Of a DNA stretch of 64,000 bases, positions 23,195 through 32,870 are shown in pieces. A model generated the notes under the pieces. That model ran no database searches. It saw nothing but the letters and a program-made list of their open reading frames with translations, and had not been told where the DNA came from. The stretch's first letter is position 1. Every line of letters begins with the position of its first letter. This DNA is from Daphnia pulex. Taxonomy: Eukaryota > Arthropoda > Branchiopoda > Diplostraca > Daphniidae. Made by a program: the position numbers and the translations under genes. Location: the NCBI RefSeq assembly GCF_021134715.1, contig NC_060024.1, positions 6,448,001-6,512,000 of the forward strand. Reading direction: 5' to 3'.

Positions 23195-24196
23195 CTGATA
23201 TCTACTGGGACGCCGCCAATGGGGATGTACGTGCCAACACCCAGCGGTGAAAAAGCCAACTGAAAACTGCCATTAATAATTATGAACAAATTCTGTTGGA
23301 AAATGAATCAATTCAATTAATATACCTGGTCCGAGGACGAAGGCCGTCGAACCGGCCAGACTGAAAAGCGAAATGGCCGTTGTTCTTTCTTTGACCGTCG
23401 TGGCCGATGCGATGTAACTAAAGCAGAGCGTAATCAATCCTGCAAAAAGATTCAAATTAGAATTTTAAAAAATAATAAAAATCAGAGAAAAACAATTCGA
23501 GTCAATCAAACCGGCGGCGGGGTGGCTGGGCGGCGATGAAAAAGCCGAGAAATCGCGTTACAGCTTCCGGGTCCATCTGGAGATATCAGAAAAACAAAAT
23601 TATTTAAACAATAAAAATGAATGAAAAAAAAATTATAAGAGAAATGTACCTGATCGAGATAAGGTTTGGCGCTGGTCAGGATAATCGAGAAGGATAAATT
23701 AAAAGTGAATGCGGTGATGGTGATGATGGCCAGGCTGAAATAGCGCCGTTTACGTTCTATTTCCGGTTCCACTTGCTTGGCGTAGTCCACCTCGTCGACG
23801 CCAGCACCCATCATTTCTGTTTCACCCCGGAGATCACTTTTCCTGCAAGAAGAATCATCAGGATTATTTTCAGTTTTAAAGCTTATCAGTAGCCAGCTAA
23901 ATAATTCATACGAGCAAACTCGGCGATTAAATTGAAGTGGGCGGATAATTTTACCTTGGTGTCTTTCCAACCCTCCCCCTTGTGTCTGGTTGTAAATACG
24001 TAACTGTGCAAACTGTACGTGGCAGCAAGTTATTGGCCAACAAATAGTGAGTAACAATAAATACTTATCAATCTAAATAATGTCAATAAAAACGCAAAAC
24101 TTACTTTGGGGTAACATCGTCGATCGACTTGTCTTCTGCTGAACTGCCGAGATTTTTCTCTTCGAACGAATAACTGCCACTGCGACCGCCCACCAT
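23195..24196 (-). pseudogene. MFSD8: MFSD8 pseudogene, 5' half (duplication block B)
   Basis: Exon 1 (24196-24105) and exon 2 (23842-23650) are intact and the same lengths as in MFSD8 copy 2. Exon 3 starts at 23576 but is internally deleted: after FFIAAQP it jumps to the end of the exon, losing about 170 bp and helices 2-3. Exon 4 is recognisable at about 23440-23327. Exon 5 begins and then loses similarity near 23200. Everything downstream of that is missing, so it cannot encode a transporter. Confidence 0.88.
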
Positions 24197-25184
24197 TTTC
24201 CCTTTCACTTCGAAAACCTTCAATCTTCTCTTGGGAATTGTACCAAAAATAGGTATCACGATTGGCAATACAAAGAAATAAATAAATAAAAAAGAAAATC
24301 TAATTTAAAAAACAAATGCGAATGAAGTGCTCTGGTAAAATGACACACTCCAAAATTGCAGGAGAGAATCGAAAATTGTTCTGGAACACAGTGTCGTCTG
24401 TCTGCTTTAACTTTCCATGGGCGATTGGCATGGCAATTTTGGTCCTTTTTACTTACCCGCCTTTCTTTCTTTCTTTTTTTGTTTCTGAATTCCCATCATC
24501 TTATTCTCGTTAGCACGTTTTGGTTTTCGATCCTTCCCTCCTTCTCCCACCTCCCTTTCAATGATGGCCGCCAAATTTGAATGCAACAACAATAACTTTC
24601 TTTCTAGCAATCGCCAAAGAGGCTGAGCGGAATCTTTGTGGGTTGAAACTGATTTGATTTTATCGATTTCGTCAACTCGACACCATGCATTCTGCTTCAT
24701 TTCACAAGTGCGTGTTATTTTCGTAAAAGAGTTTCTAAAATTAGATGACAGATAATATAGTATAGGGCGATCGGATGTGACGGCGACAATAAGTTGGCCA
24801 TCAGTAGGTCGATCAAAATGTTTCAATCAACATTATTTCTATTTGATTGTTGCGGTTGTCAGTATTAATCATTCTGCTTGTCCCGTCCTGTCAGTTGGAC
24901 TACTTTCAAAAATATTTTTCTTTTGTTGAGCTCGCCAAAACGTTTCGTTTTGTGTAAGTTGTCCCTAATGGAAAAAACTGATACGTCGATTTGGGATTGA
25001 TTGATCCTGGAATTTATTTGACGGGCCAAAGAATAATAGTTTAATCAAAAAAGAAAAATTTTCAAAAATGAGAGAAATAGTTATACACGAGTCTATAGGT
25101 ATGATAGGTACACAGTAGTTGGAATGAGCATTCTTTTTTTTCGAAGTATAGGATATGCCACTGAGTATTTTTCCTGTCGTACAA
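24197..25184. repeat. Block B copy of the MFSD8 upstream region
   Basis: Matches 7070-8065 in order, with small indels. It includes the conserved segment at 24340-24430 and pyrimidine tracts at 24450-24560. I see no gene in it. Confidence 0.6.
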
Positions 25185-25694
25185 CTAAGAGGCTGCCGGA
25201 CAGCAGAGGACTTTGATTCCAGTCCAGCATTTTTCGCCGTCGCCCGATGAGCTGGTTTCGCGAACGACGTGACCCAGCACGTCGCACCCTCCATTACAAA
25301 ACGGAGACGTGCCTCTCCAAATGCAGCCGTCACCTGTGATCATCAATCAATTATTTTTCAATCATTTCTAATAACCGTATTTTTGGCTTTGGTAGTACTC
25401 ACTTGAAGTACGTCCGTTACCCCAGTCTTCCGTTATTTCATCTGCAAAGGGAAAATTGATTTGATTATTACGTCATTCCCATAGTCAAACAAAAAAGTAA
25501 CAGCATTGAAAAATCAATTTACCAATGACGGTTCTTATTTTTGACTTGTCTTCCGCTGCAATCAGAGCAGACAGTGACACCAGAATGACAAGGGAAATCT
25601 GAAATTTTTAAAATTTCGGTCGTCAACAAAATGTTAAATAATTAATTGTCACGCAATCTTTTAGTCTTATTACCGTTAAGCGCTTGAAATACAT
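25185..25694 (-). CDS. Small Cys-rich secreted peptide, gene 1
   Basis: Four exons, 25694-25674, 25598-25523, 25441-25403 and 25333-25185, all with GT-AG ends and matching phases, give 94 residues. This gene is too short and too split to appear as one open frame. The N-terminus MYFKRLT joins to ISLVILVSLSALIAA, a clear signal peptide. A short acidic propeptide-like region follows. The mature part has Cys spacing C-x8-C-x3-C-x18-C-x7-C-C, with the landmarks CIWRGTSPFCNGGC, SSSGDGEKCW and KVLCC before the stop. Six Cys suggest three disulfides in an extracellular peptide. I do not recognise the family; a host-defence or signalling role would be speculation. A paralogue lies at 26247-26790, and a broken copy at 8066-8192. 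Confidence 0.8.
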
Positions 25695-26246
25695 TACACA
25701 GTGAAGGAGTATGGAGGATGAAGTTTACTCTCAGCCAAATCACAAAGAGAACTGTGAATCATTGCGAGAAATGGGCAGCGCAATTTATATAGAAAGGCCA
25801 ACCTGTGTTATAGTAATGTCCTCTCGGGCTTTTTTATAAACGAGAGCAGTTTCCGTCTTTTTCGGCCGATCATTTAATACGCTGGGGGCCGGCCAAGGTT
25901 TTTCCTTTAGTTGCGCAACGCCAATGTCACGCCATGCCGATGTTTGAGGAAGTTGTTCAGCATAGTATATATTTTTAAAACAACTGATCAAGGTGAAATT
26001 TTCAAAGCGGTCTGACAACTACACGATTTGCGTCATATTTAATTTCCCATTTAAGACAGTCAAGTTATGTAATCCAAACGAATAAAATTTCATCCAGACG
26101 ATTTCTCAATAAATTTTAATTGCCAGTTATTAACTTATTATGCATTATGCATATACAGATGATACAGCATAACATGTATATAGAGAGAGCGTGTAGATAC
26201 ACAGAAGTGGGATGGGATGCCAGACAATTGCGTTATCCTGTCATGA
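25695..26246. other. Spacer between the two Cys-rich peptide genes
   Basis: Contains the presumed promoter of peptide gene 1 (start at 25694) and the 3' end of gene 2. The open frame at 25785-26018 minus has no paralogous support and no motif. Confidence 0.4.
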
Positions 26247-26790
26247 CTAAGAGGCTGGACAGCAGAGGACTTTGATTCCGCTCCAGCATGTGGCACCGTC
26301 GCCCGATGAGCTGGTTTCGCGAGCAACATAGCCCACCATGTCGCATCCTACTTCACAAAACGGGGCTGTGCCCGTCCAAATGCAGTCGTCTGTCAACAAT
26401 TCAAATTCAAAATTATTTTCGGTTATGATCTCAGCACATTATGTAACACCTAAATCATTATTACAGGAAAATACAGCATGTTTCATTTCTTTATTCCGTT
26501 AGACGTTTAATCGACAGCGTTCAAAACGGTTTAATAATAACTCTTTTAAAAAATATGAAATAAGCGAGAGTCATTGGAAAATGATTTGTTACCAAGAGTT
26601 GGGCCCCTTGTTACTATTGTTGTCAGGTTTTCCACAACGGTCAGGCCCGACAGTGAAAAGGCCAAAAATCCCCAAATCTGGAATCAGAAATGTCGGACGT
26701 CTCCTTGAATCAACATGCCAAATTGCCACCGAAATAATAAACACAATTGGAAAATTAGATTGTATATACCGCCAGGCGCGTGAAACACAT
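26247..26790 (-). CDS. Small Cys-rich secreted peptide, gene 2
   Basis: Three exons, 26790-26770, 26677-26593 and 26389-26247, phase-consistent with GT-AG ends, give 82 residues. MCFTRLA joins to IWGFLAFSLSGLTVV as a signal peptide. The mature domain has the same six-Cys frame as gene 1 (DCIWTGTAPFCEVGC, SSSGDGATCW, KVLCC). The small third exon of gene 1 has no counterpart here, so the linker is shorter. Signal-peptide sequences differ far more than the Cys domain between the two genes, a pattern that fits selection on the mature part (inference). Family unknown. Confidence 0.72.
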
Positions 26791-27664
26791 TCTCCAGCAA
26801 ATAACGTGATGTATAGTGGACAGACACAAGGGCGATGGAAGTTCTTAGTGGAAAATCACGAAGAAAACTGAATCGTTGCCATTAAAGGACAGCTCAATTT
26901 ATGAGAAATGCCAAACTATCAAAGCTCTGCTACGGGATCCAACGGGTTCACGAATTTTGTCGAGATATCCGATGGGGAAACCCGGAAGAAAACTCGGAAA
27001 AACCCAGAGATAAGGAGGATGAATTTTCCAAGAAAACCAGCAGATGACATAATCCCCTATTTTTTTTTTGCAATAATTTGATTAAATTGCCAAAAGGGAA
27101 GGTTCTGGGAGTGGTAACTGACCAGGGGCCACGCTCTTACTTCATTGCGCTGCATACTGGGCCGTAATTGTGCCATCTAGTGCTACCGAGTGAACGGCAA
27201 CCGTCGATGACCCTCAGGGGCTAATCGTACGAACTTAAGGACACAACTTCAGAGCGTGTGCCAGCCAGTCAAGAATACCAGGGTTATATGGGTAACGATC
27301 TTTATAGATAGACGTCCTTTATAGCAACAGGACGCCAAATAGATCGGGAGGTGAGTTTAGAAGTAAATTGACACGTAGACGAGATTAGTAGTTGAGTGAG
27401 TAGTTGAGTTAGCAGAGATTATTATTGTAGTTAGTGATTGAGTTAGCAGTTAGATTGTGAGTAGTATTGAGCAGACAGTTGATAGGGAGCATTATACAAT
27501 TTGGAGGGACAGAGAATCGAACACGGGACAATTTGGTGGGATACAGTGTGCTCTAACCATTGCGCTAAGGTTGCACGTCTCGACGTGAATTAAATCGAAT
27601 CAGTATAGGCTTGCCTTGGGGTTCTTGGGGCGATACACCTTTTGCAGTCTGCAAATATTCTGAT
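26791..27664. repeat. Block B copy of the tRNA-flanking region
   Basis: Matches 8200-9040 in order. It contains the conserved non-coding segment at about 27145-27365, which ends in GGGAG|GTGAGTTTAG, a donor-like sequence. It also contains the second degenerate tRNA-like copy on the minus strand at 27505-27580. Confidence 0.65.
27505..27580 (-). pseudogene. Degenerate tRNA-like sequence, second copy
   Basis: Nearly identical to 8870-8948. The A-box-like and B-box-like segments are present but the stems are poor. Both copies lie about 100 bp upstream of a tRNA-Arg sequence on the other strand. Confidence 0.4.
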
Positions 27665-27737
27665 GCTTCTGTGGCCTAATGGATAAGGCGTCGGCCTCCG
27701 AAGCCGGAGACTGCGGGTTCAAGTCCCGCCAGAAGTA
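27665..27737 (+). tRNA. tRNA-Arg(CCG)
   Basis: 73 bases fold as a complete cloverleaf. The acceptor stem GCTTCTG pairs with CAGAAGT (one G-U at the end). The D-arm is GCCTAATGGATAAGGC. The anticodon stem TCGGC/GCCGG holds loop CTCCGAA with anticodon CCG. The T-arm is the perfect GCGGG-TTCAAGT-CCCGC. Discriminator A. A run of six T follows at about 27741, a Pol III terminator. This is the only intact copy of three in the window. It decodes CGG arginine codons. Confidence 0.95.
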
Positions 27738-28536
27738 CATAACTTTTTTCATGGGTTTAAAATTCTACAATAATAAACGGGTAACGACAGTCGATGGGCC
27801 ATTCAAAATCACAAATAATTGAGCCTTTAACCAGCGTATTGCTTTCATTGTTATCGATCATTCCAAACAGCTGATTAGACTCGAACCAATTGCGACGCGC
27901 ATGCGCTATAAGATCGGACCTCAATAGCTATACATCAACATGTCATATAAAAGTTATACACATCAATCGAGTGTCGTTGGCTGTTTTTTTTTATGACTTT
28001 TGAATGTGAAAGTATTCAATCACGACTCACCTGTATAAGAAACCTCTACATCCGTTCCACCATCAATGATATATAAATCTCGTCTTTGTGATGCGTAGAT
28101 GGGATGCGCTGTGTGACCCACTTGTGGCTCCGCTCGTCTCAACCACCGGATCGTAAGTTACGTCTGTTCACCGCTGAGGAAAAGGGTCCTCCCGCAGAGT
28201 CGGGAAGGAGAAAGTCGCCGAGATTGCTCACGCTTCGTACCATGTAACAGTTCGGGAAAGAGAGAGAGGAGCATCAGCGGTCGTGATGGTGGTGGGAATA
28301 ATATAAGAAAAGGAAGCGATTAAGGACATTTCCATCACAAGCTAGGCTCGTCTCTCTCCGTCGATGACCTACTTCAGCACGAATAAGAAATGCGCAAGGG
28401 TCACAGCACACAGCTCGGCCCAACAATGCGCAGTCAGTTTCGAGTGTTCTGAGCCGATGAACGTCAAAACTAACCGTCTCTCGGCTGCTAAGGCTGATGG
28501 ATGCCGATGTATTTTGAGCCAAATTTTTAAAAGAGG
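27738..28536. other. tRNA 3' flank and sulfotransferase promoter region
   Basis: Up to about 27985 the sequence matches blocks A and C (GAGTGTCGTTGGCT is shared with block A). The rest is GC-richer and should hold the promoter and 5' untranslated region of the sulfotransferase gene. No further gene seen. Confidence 0.45.
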
Positions 28537-29766
28537 ATGAAATCGGCGACTAAATACGCCGTCGCTATCTGTGGAGTTTTGTTTGTGCTGACGCTAATCG
28601 TCGCTGTTGGAAGACCGTCGTCCCGGAACGCCGCCCATTCAATTCCAGCAGGTTGAAAAATACGTATAGCCTAATTTAGTATTCAATTTGAAATTTCAAT
28701 CAAATTTTTGATTTATAAAGGGCTGAATAATCTTATGAAAGAAAATGGAACCCAAGAAGAATCGTTCGTTTACGGAATAACCCAAGGCGTTCGAGCCCTT
28801 CGCATCGAACAGGCCATGGCGGAACGCAGAATCCCGCCACTTTCAAATCCGTTCGTCGACGTCAAAGTTGCGGGGGATGATAACGAAACTCTTCCGGCGA
28901 TGAAACGGATCCTGATCGTCTCAACATGGCGGACGGGATCGTCTTTCCTCGGCGAGTTGATTCAAAGTGTCCCGGGTGTTTTTTATTCGTACGAACCGCT
29001 TCACTTCTTCGACCGACATCGCGGATCGAAAGCGGATCTCATCCGCTCCGTCTTCCAGTGCCGATTCCCGTCCGACTACCTCCAGCACGTCAGCGGCTTG
29101 ACGGAAGGCGGACAGGATTTCATGAGGCGCAATCGACGCGTTTGGGAAGCCTGCGGTCACGATCCTGCTCTGTGCCACCAACCCGAGTTTGTCGGACGAT
29201 TGTGCACGTACTTTCCGGTCCAGCTGATCAAAGTGGTCCGGCTGCGAGTCAAAGAACTCTTGGCCATGATGGAAGACGGCGAACCTCCGCAGCAATGGAA
29301 AATCATTTACTTGGCGCGCGATCCTCGTGGTGTAATGGCGTCCAGGGCCAATTTGACGTGGTGCCGGCCCGATCCTGCCTGCGGGAATGTCCACCGTCTG
29401 TGCGCCGATGTCCGGGAAGATGTGGAATTGACCAACCGGATGAAAACTCAGTTTCCGGATCGATTTTACCTGTTGAAATTTGAGGATTTGACCTCAAACG
29501 TCGAGACCGAGACGGAAAATCTGTTCCGCTTTCTCGGGCTGGCCGTCACAGTGCCTGTTAAAGTGTTTCTCAGCACTCACACAGGATCGAGCCCGTCGGT
29601 GTCGATCAACAAACTTGCGGTCCGGCGCAAAAACGACCCATTTTCCACGAGCCGTCAATCAAAATCTGTGGCTAACGAGTGGAGATCGAAGCTGTCCAGC
29701 ACAGAGGTGGCCGCCATCACCAACGTCTGCAGCTCCGTCATGAAAATGCTCGACTACTCCGTTTAA
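28537..29766 (+). CDS. Carbohydrate sulfotransferase (CHST1/2/3-type)
   Basis: Two exons, 28537-28651 and 28721-29766 (donor CAG|GTTGAA, acceptor ATAAAG|GG), give 386 residues. Residues 5-26 are a single hydrophobic signal anchor after a short basic start, typical of a Golgi type II enzyme. The PAPS-binding motifs are visible: the 5'-phosphosulfate loop in STWRTGSSFLGEL (residues about 79-91) and the 3'-phosphate motif in YLARDPRGVMASR (residues about 219-231). The segment FYSYEPLHFF lies between them. By family, it transfers sulfate from PAPS to C6 hydroxyls of GlcNAc, galactose or GalNAc on glycans; the exact acceptor is not readable. The start at 28537 is chosen because it supplies the anchor; the long second exon alone lacks one. 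Two bases after the stop codon, sequence homologous to MFSD8 exon 9 begins, so a duplication breakpoint abuts the coding end. Confidence 0.9.
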
Positions 29767-29768
29767 AG

Positions 29769-30313
29769 GGTCTGATTGCCGACGTATATCCGCACCAGGG
29801 CTGGACATCAATCGGACAACCTACCTACACAGAAAACAAATTGAATCAGACAACTATTCACTTACAATTAAATCGAAGAAATAATGACCGGAAATATCGT
29901 GAGGACCCATCGACGTCAACGACAGCCACCCGTAATTGTAGTCCAGCGTCAGCTGCTGGACCAGAGTGTCGTTATCGGCTCCTATTGTAGACGTGATGCT
30001 GTGGTTGCTGTTCAAATACTTAATGGGCGGAGGTGGGCCGCCGTAGGGAAAGAGCAAAACCGGACCGATGGCCAGCAGGAAGATGCCAATAATGAGAAGA
30101 ATTCGCTCGCCCAGTCTGTCATAATTTCGGTAATGAGTTGAATTAATTTTTTAATTTTTAGAACTTTTTACCTGCGTGACAACGGGCCCAAAATGGCAAA
30201 GATGACGCCACTGTAGACGCCGGCCGCGGCGAAGGCCAGGCCCACCACGACGATGGCCGATTTCTCCGACCGGCCCAGCTGCTCGATCGTCAACAGGGTG
30301 GCGGCTACACTTC
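29769..30313 (-). pseudogene. MFSD8: MFSD8 pseudogene, 3' fragments (duplication block C)
   Basis: Minus-strand pieces match MFSD8 copy 2: part of exon 9 (29769-29820), part of the exon with NSNHSITSTIGADNDTL and HDISG (about 29889-30115), and the end of the large exon with VATLLTIEQ-like sequence through GPLSRR (30173-30313). The upstream half of the gene is deleted, and MFSD8 promoter-like sequence follows directly. Because the two introns unique to copy 1 are absent, it derives from copy 2. Confidence 0.88.
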
Positions 30314-32304
30314 TGAATTGATTGATTTGATTCTGATATCTGAATTGTACCAAAATATCACGATTCGCAATTTACGAAGAAATAAACAAATAAAAAAGCA
30401 AATCTAATAATTAAATAAAAAAACAAATACGAATAAAGTTTTCGGTAAAATGACACACTCCCAGCAAGTAGCAGGAGACGATCGAAAATTGTTCTGGAAC
30501 ACAGCGTGGTCTGTCCGCCTTAGCTTTCCATGGTGGGCGGCGACTGTTTGGAATGGCAATTTTGATCCTTTTTACTTACCCACCCGTTTTCTTTTTGTTC
30601 GGAATTCCCATTCTCGTTAGCACGTTTGGTTTTTGATCCTTCCCTCCTCCTTTCCCCTCCCCCAATAACTGATGGCCGCCGAATTCGAATGCAACAACAA
30701 CAACCTTTCTTTCCAATCGTCAAAGAGGCTGAGCGTTCTCTATTATGGGTTAACACTGTTTCGCTTTCGCTCTTATCGATTTCGACAGCTCGACAGCAGT
30801 CGACACCCTATTATATTCTGTTCCATTTTACAAGTGCGTGTCATTTTCAGTGAAATAAGAGTTTTAAAATTGGTAGACTAGTTACTAGATAGCAGGGCGA
30901 TCGAATGCAACAGCGGCAACACCTGGCCTTATGGGTTGATCGGGGTTGATAAAAAATTTTGGCTGTACTATTTCCGGGTCGATTTTTTCTCTTTTCTTTG
31001 AAATATTTTCTTTCGTTCTATAGTAACGACAGTGTGACGTGTTGACAGTGTTTCAGGTGTCACGCACATTTCAGTCTGTCATCATTAACCATTCCGTGCT
31101 GTTCTCTATATTATCAGCAACCTGCTGGAGTTTCATATATCAATAAGTGTGAGAACATGTCAACATAATAAAGTGTTTTCCAAATCCGAGTGCTATCAAC
31201 GGATGTCATATTTAGCTCAGCGCTCATTCGCGCTCTGTCTCGCAGCGCCGGAATCGTCATCATTTGGCTTGACAGCCGACAATATATCATCAGCAAACAA
31301 ATGATCACGGTCGTTTTGTATATTTCAAAAGCGCTTGGGGTAAACGGTACACGTCGACAGTTTCGATTCACCATGTGTGTGCGAGTGCTGTGCTGTGCAT
31401 ATTCCAAAGAGGGAAAAGTATGTCAGGGTTTTTTTTGTTGCTTTTTTTTAGAGGGGGGGGGGGAGGGGGTATGGCCATGGTAGATTGTGAAAACCTGCTG
31501 CTGATGCTGACGATTCAAATACGCACTGAATTACTTTTAATATGGGGGGGGGGGGGAGGGGGGTTGGGGGAAGGCGGTGCGGTTCTAAATTGTTTATTCG
31601 CTTCTATCGGATGATTGTGATGACGTAGTGGCATGTGTTGGCTGTGGGCACAGCCATAACTCCGAAAATCTGAATAAAAAATGTCGAACGTTTCAATGTG
31701 CAGTAAATATTTTCCCGTTGTCCAGTATATTTTCACCCGATCCGGGCCCACCCCAAAACGTCCGTTTGGGTTGGTTAAAGTTGACTATATACCCGGGGAT
31801 TGGAATATACTTTCCGTGGTTCTCCAAATTAGTAAAAAGCATGAAAAAGCCTTAATAACAATTAAACTCAACTTTACTTGAAGATTTTTTTGTCATAACA
31901 TGACATTAAGCGATCGCGATTAAACATTGTGACCTTATTTATAGACGTCAGTGGCTTTATTTGATAATCAATTTAAATATTGAAGAATAATTTTATCATG
32001 CCGTCGTTTGCCGAAAAAAAAAAATGAAACAGCAGAGAAGGTGTCGGATCAGCAGGTCGACATTCATAAAAGACATTAATAACCCGGACGTGTTGCAGCA
32101 ACAAGTTCTTCGGTTTATTTATCGGTCGTGTGCGCAGCAGTGTATAGAAGATGACTTCTTCAAATAAAATGCTTGAATAACAGTAGCTGAAAATCGAGTG
32201 TGAAATTCAATTCGCCTGATGGCCGTAAATGGGGATAAATCCGGCGGGGATCTTTGCGGCACTTGCGATGACTGTTCCGTCAAACAATTGGACCGTCTAT
32301 ATGG
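30314..32304. repeat. Block C copy of the MFSD8 upstream region and eroded spacer
   Basis: 30340-30900 matches 7100-7700. Similarity fades by about 31100. Two long poly-G/A tracts lie at about 31450-31468 and 31541-31575. The open frames here overlap on both strands and look like chance products of the simple sequence. No gene recognised. Confidence 0.55.
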
Positions 32305-32505
32305 TATGGTACTACCGAGTGAACGGTGATCGGGCTTGATTATCCTCAGGGGCTAATCCTACGACTGAAGGGCACATGCACTTTCGGAGTGTGCCGAGAA
32401 TAGGCCTATAATAGGCCTACCGGGAATACATGGGTTTATCTTTATGAGAAACGCGCGTCCTTCATAGCAACAAGACGCCTATGAGATCGGTAGGTGAGTT
32501 TAGAA
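32305..32505 (+). other. Third copy of conserved non-coding segment
   Basis: Shares ACTACCGAGTGAACGG, CTCAGGGGCTAATC and a terminal AGGTGAGTTTAGAA with 27145-27365 and 8565-8765. The last element looks like a 5' splice site. It may be a non-coding exon or an ncRNA; no open frame is conserved. Confidence 0.4.
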
Positions 32506-32816
32506 TCAAGACATATAATATCACAGTCAGATTCCAGAACTCAAATTGCTTACCTGCCTATAGTCAAGGAGTTATAAATCAGCAGGAAGGAATGAAGATT
32601 GACAGACACATTGAAAAGACGATAACTTTACTTAGACTGATATAAAGGAGGAGAACTTAATATCCTTTCAATTAAGTGGCGCCACTAATTAGCTGACGCA
32701 ATTTAACCAAACAATTGTTTTATAATGGAAATGCACTTCTTTTGTGCGATTTCGTCGGTCCAAATATGGCGACGCCGGTGGCGATAGACTTTTCGCAGTC
32801 TAGTTATAACTTGTGA

Positions 32817-32870
32817 TGCTTCTGTGGCCTAATGGATAAGGCGTCGGCCTCCGAAACCGACTAGAAGTAG
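32817..32870 (+). pseudogene. tRNA-Arg relic lacking the T-arm
   Basis: The acceptor 5' strand, D-arm and anticodon loop CTCCGAA of tRNA-Arg(CCG) are intact. After ACCGA the sequence jumps to TAGAAGT, deleting the variable loop and T-arm. It is non-functional and marks duplication block C. Confidence 0.8.

Noticed and set aside
27665..27737. Alternative reading of the tRNA as tRNA-Ser or a SINE
   Set aside because: The cloverleaf is complete with a short variable loop, anticodon CCG and a T-run terminator, so tRNA-Arg fits without strain.
23195..30313. The two MFSD8 pseudogene pieces as the halves of one gene split by an insertion carrying the sulfotransferase
   Set aside because: Each piece is followed by its own copy of the MFSD8 upstream region, and the middle of the large exon is missing from both. 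They are separate copies.
31114..31881. Cluster of overlapping open frames around the poly-G tracts
   Set aside because: They overlap on both strands, include poly-Gly or poly-Pro runs from simple sequence, and lack splice or family support.
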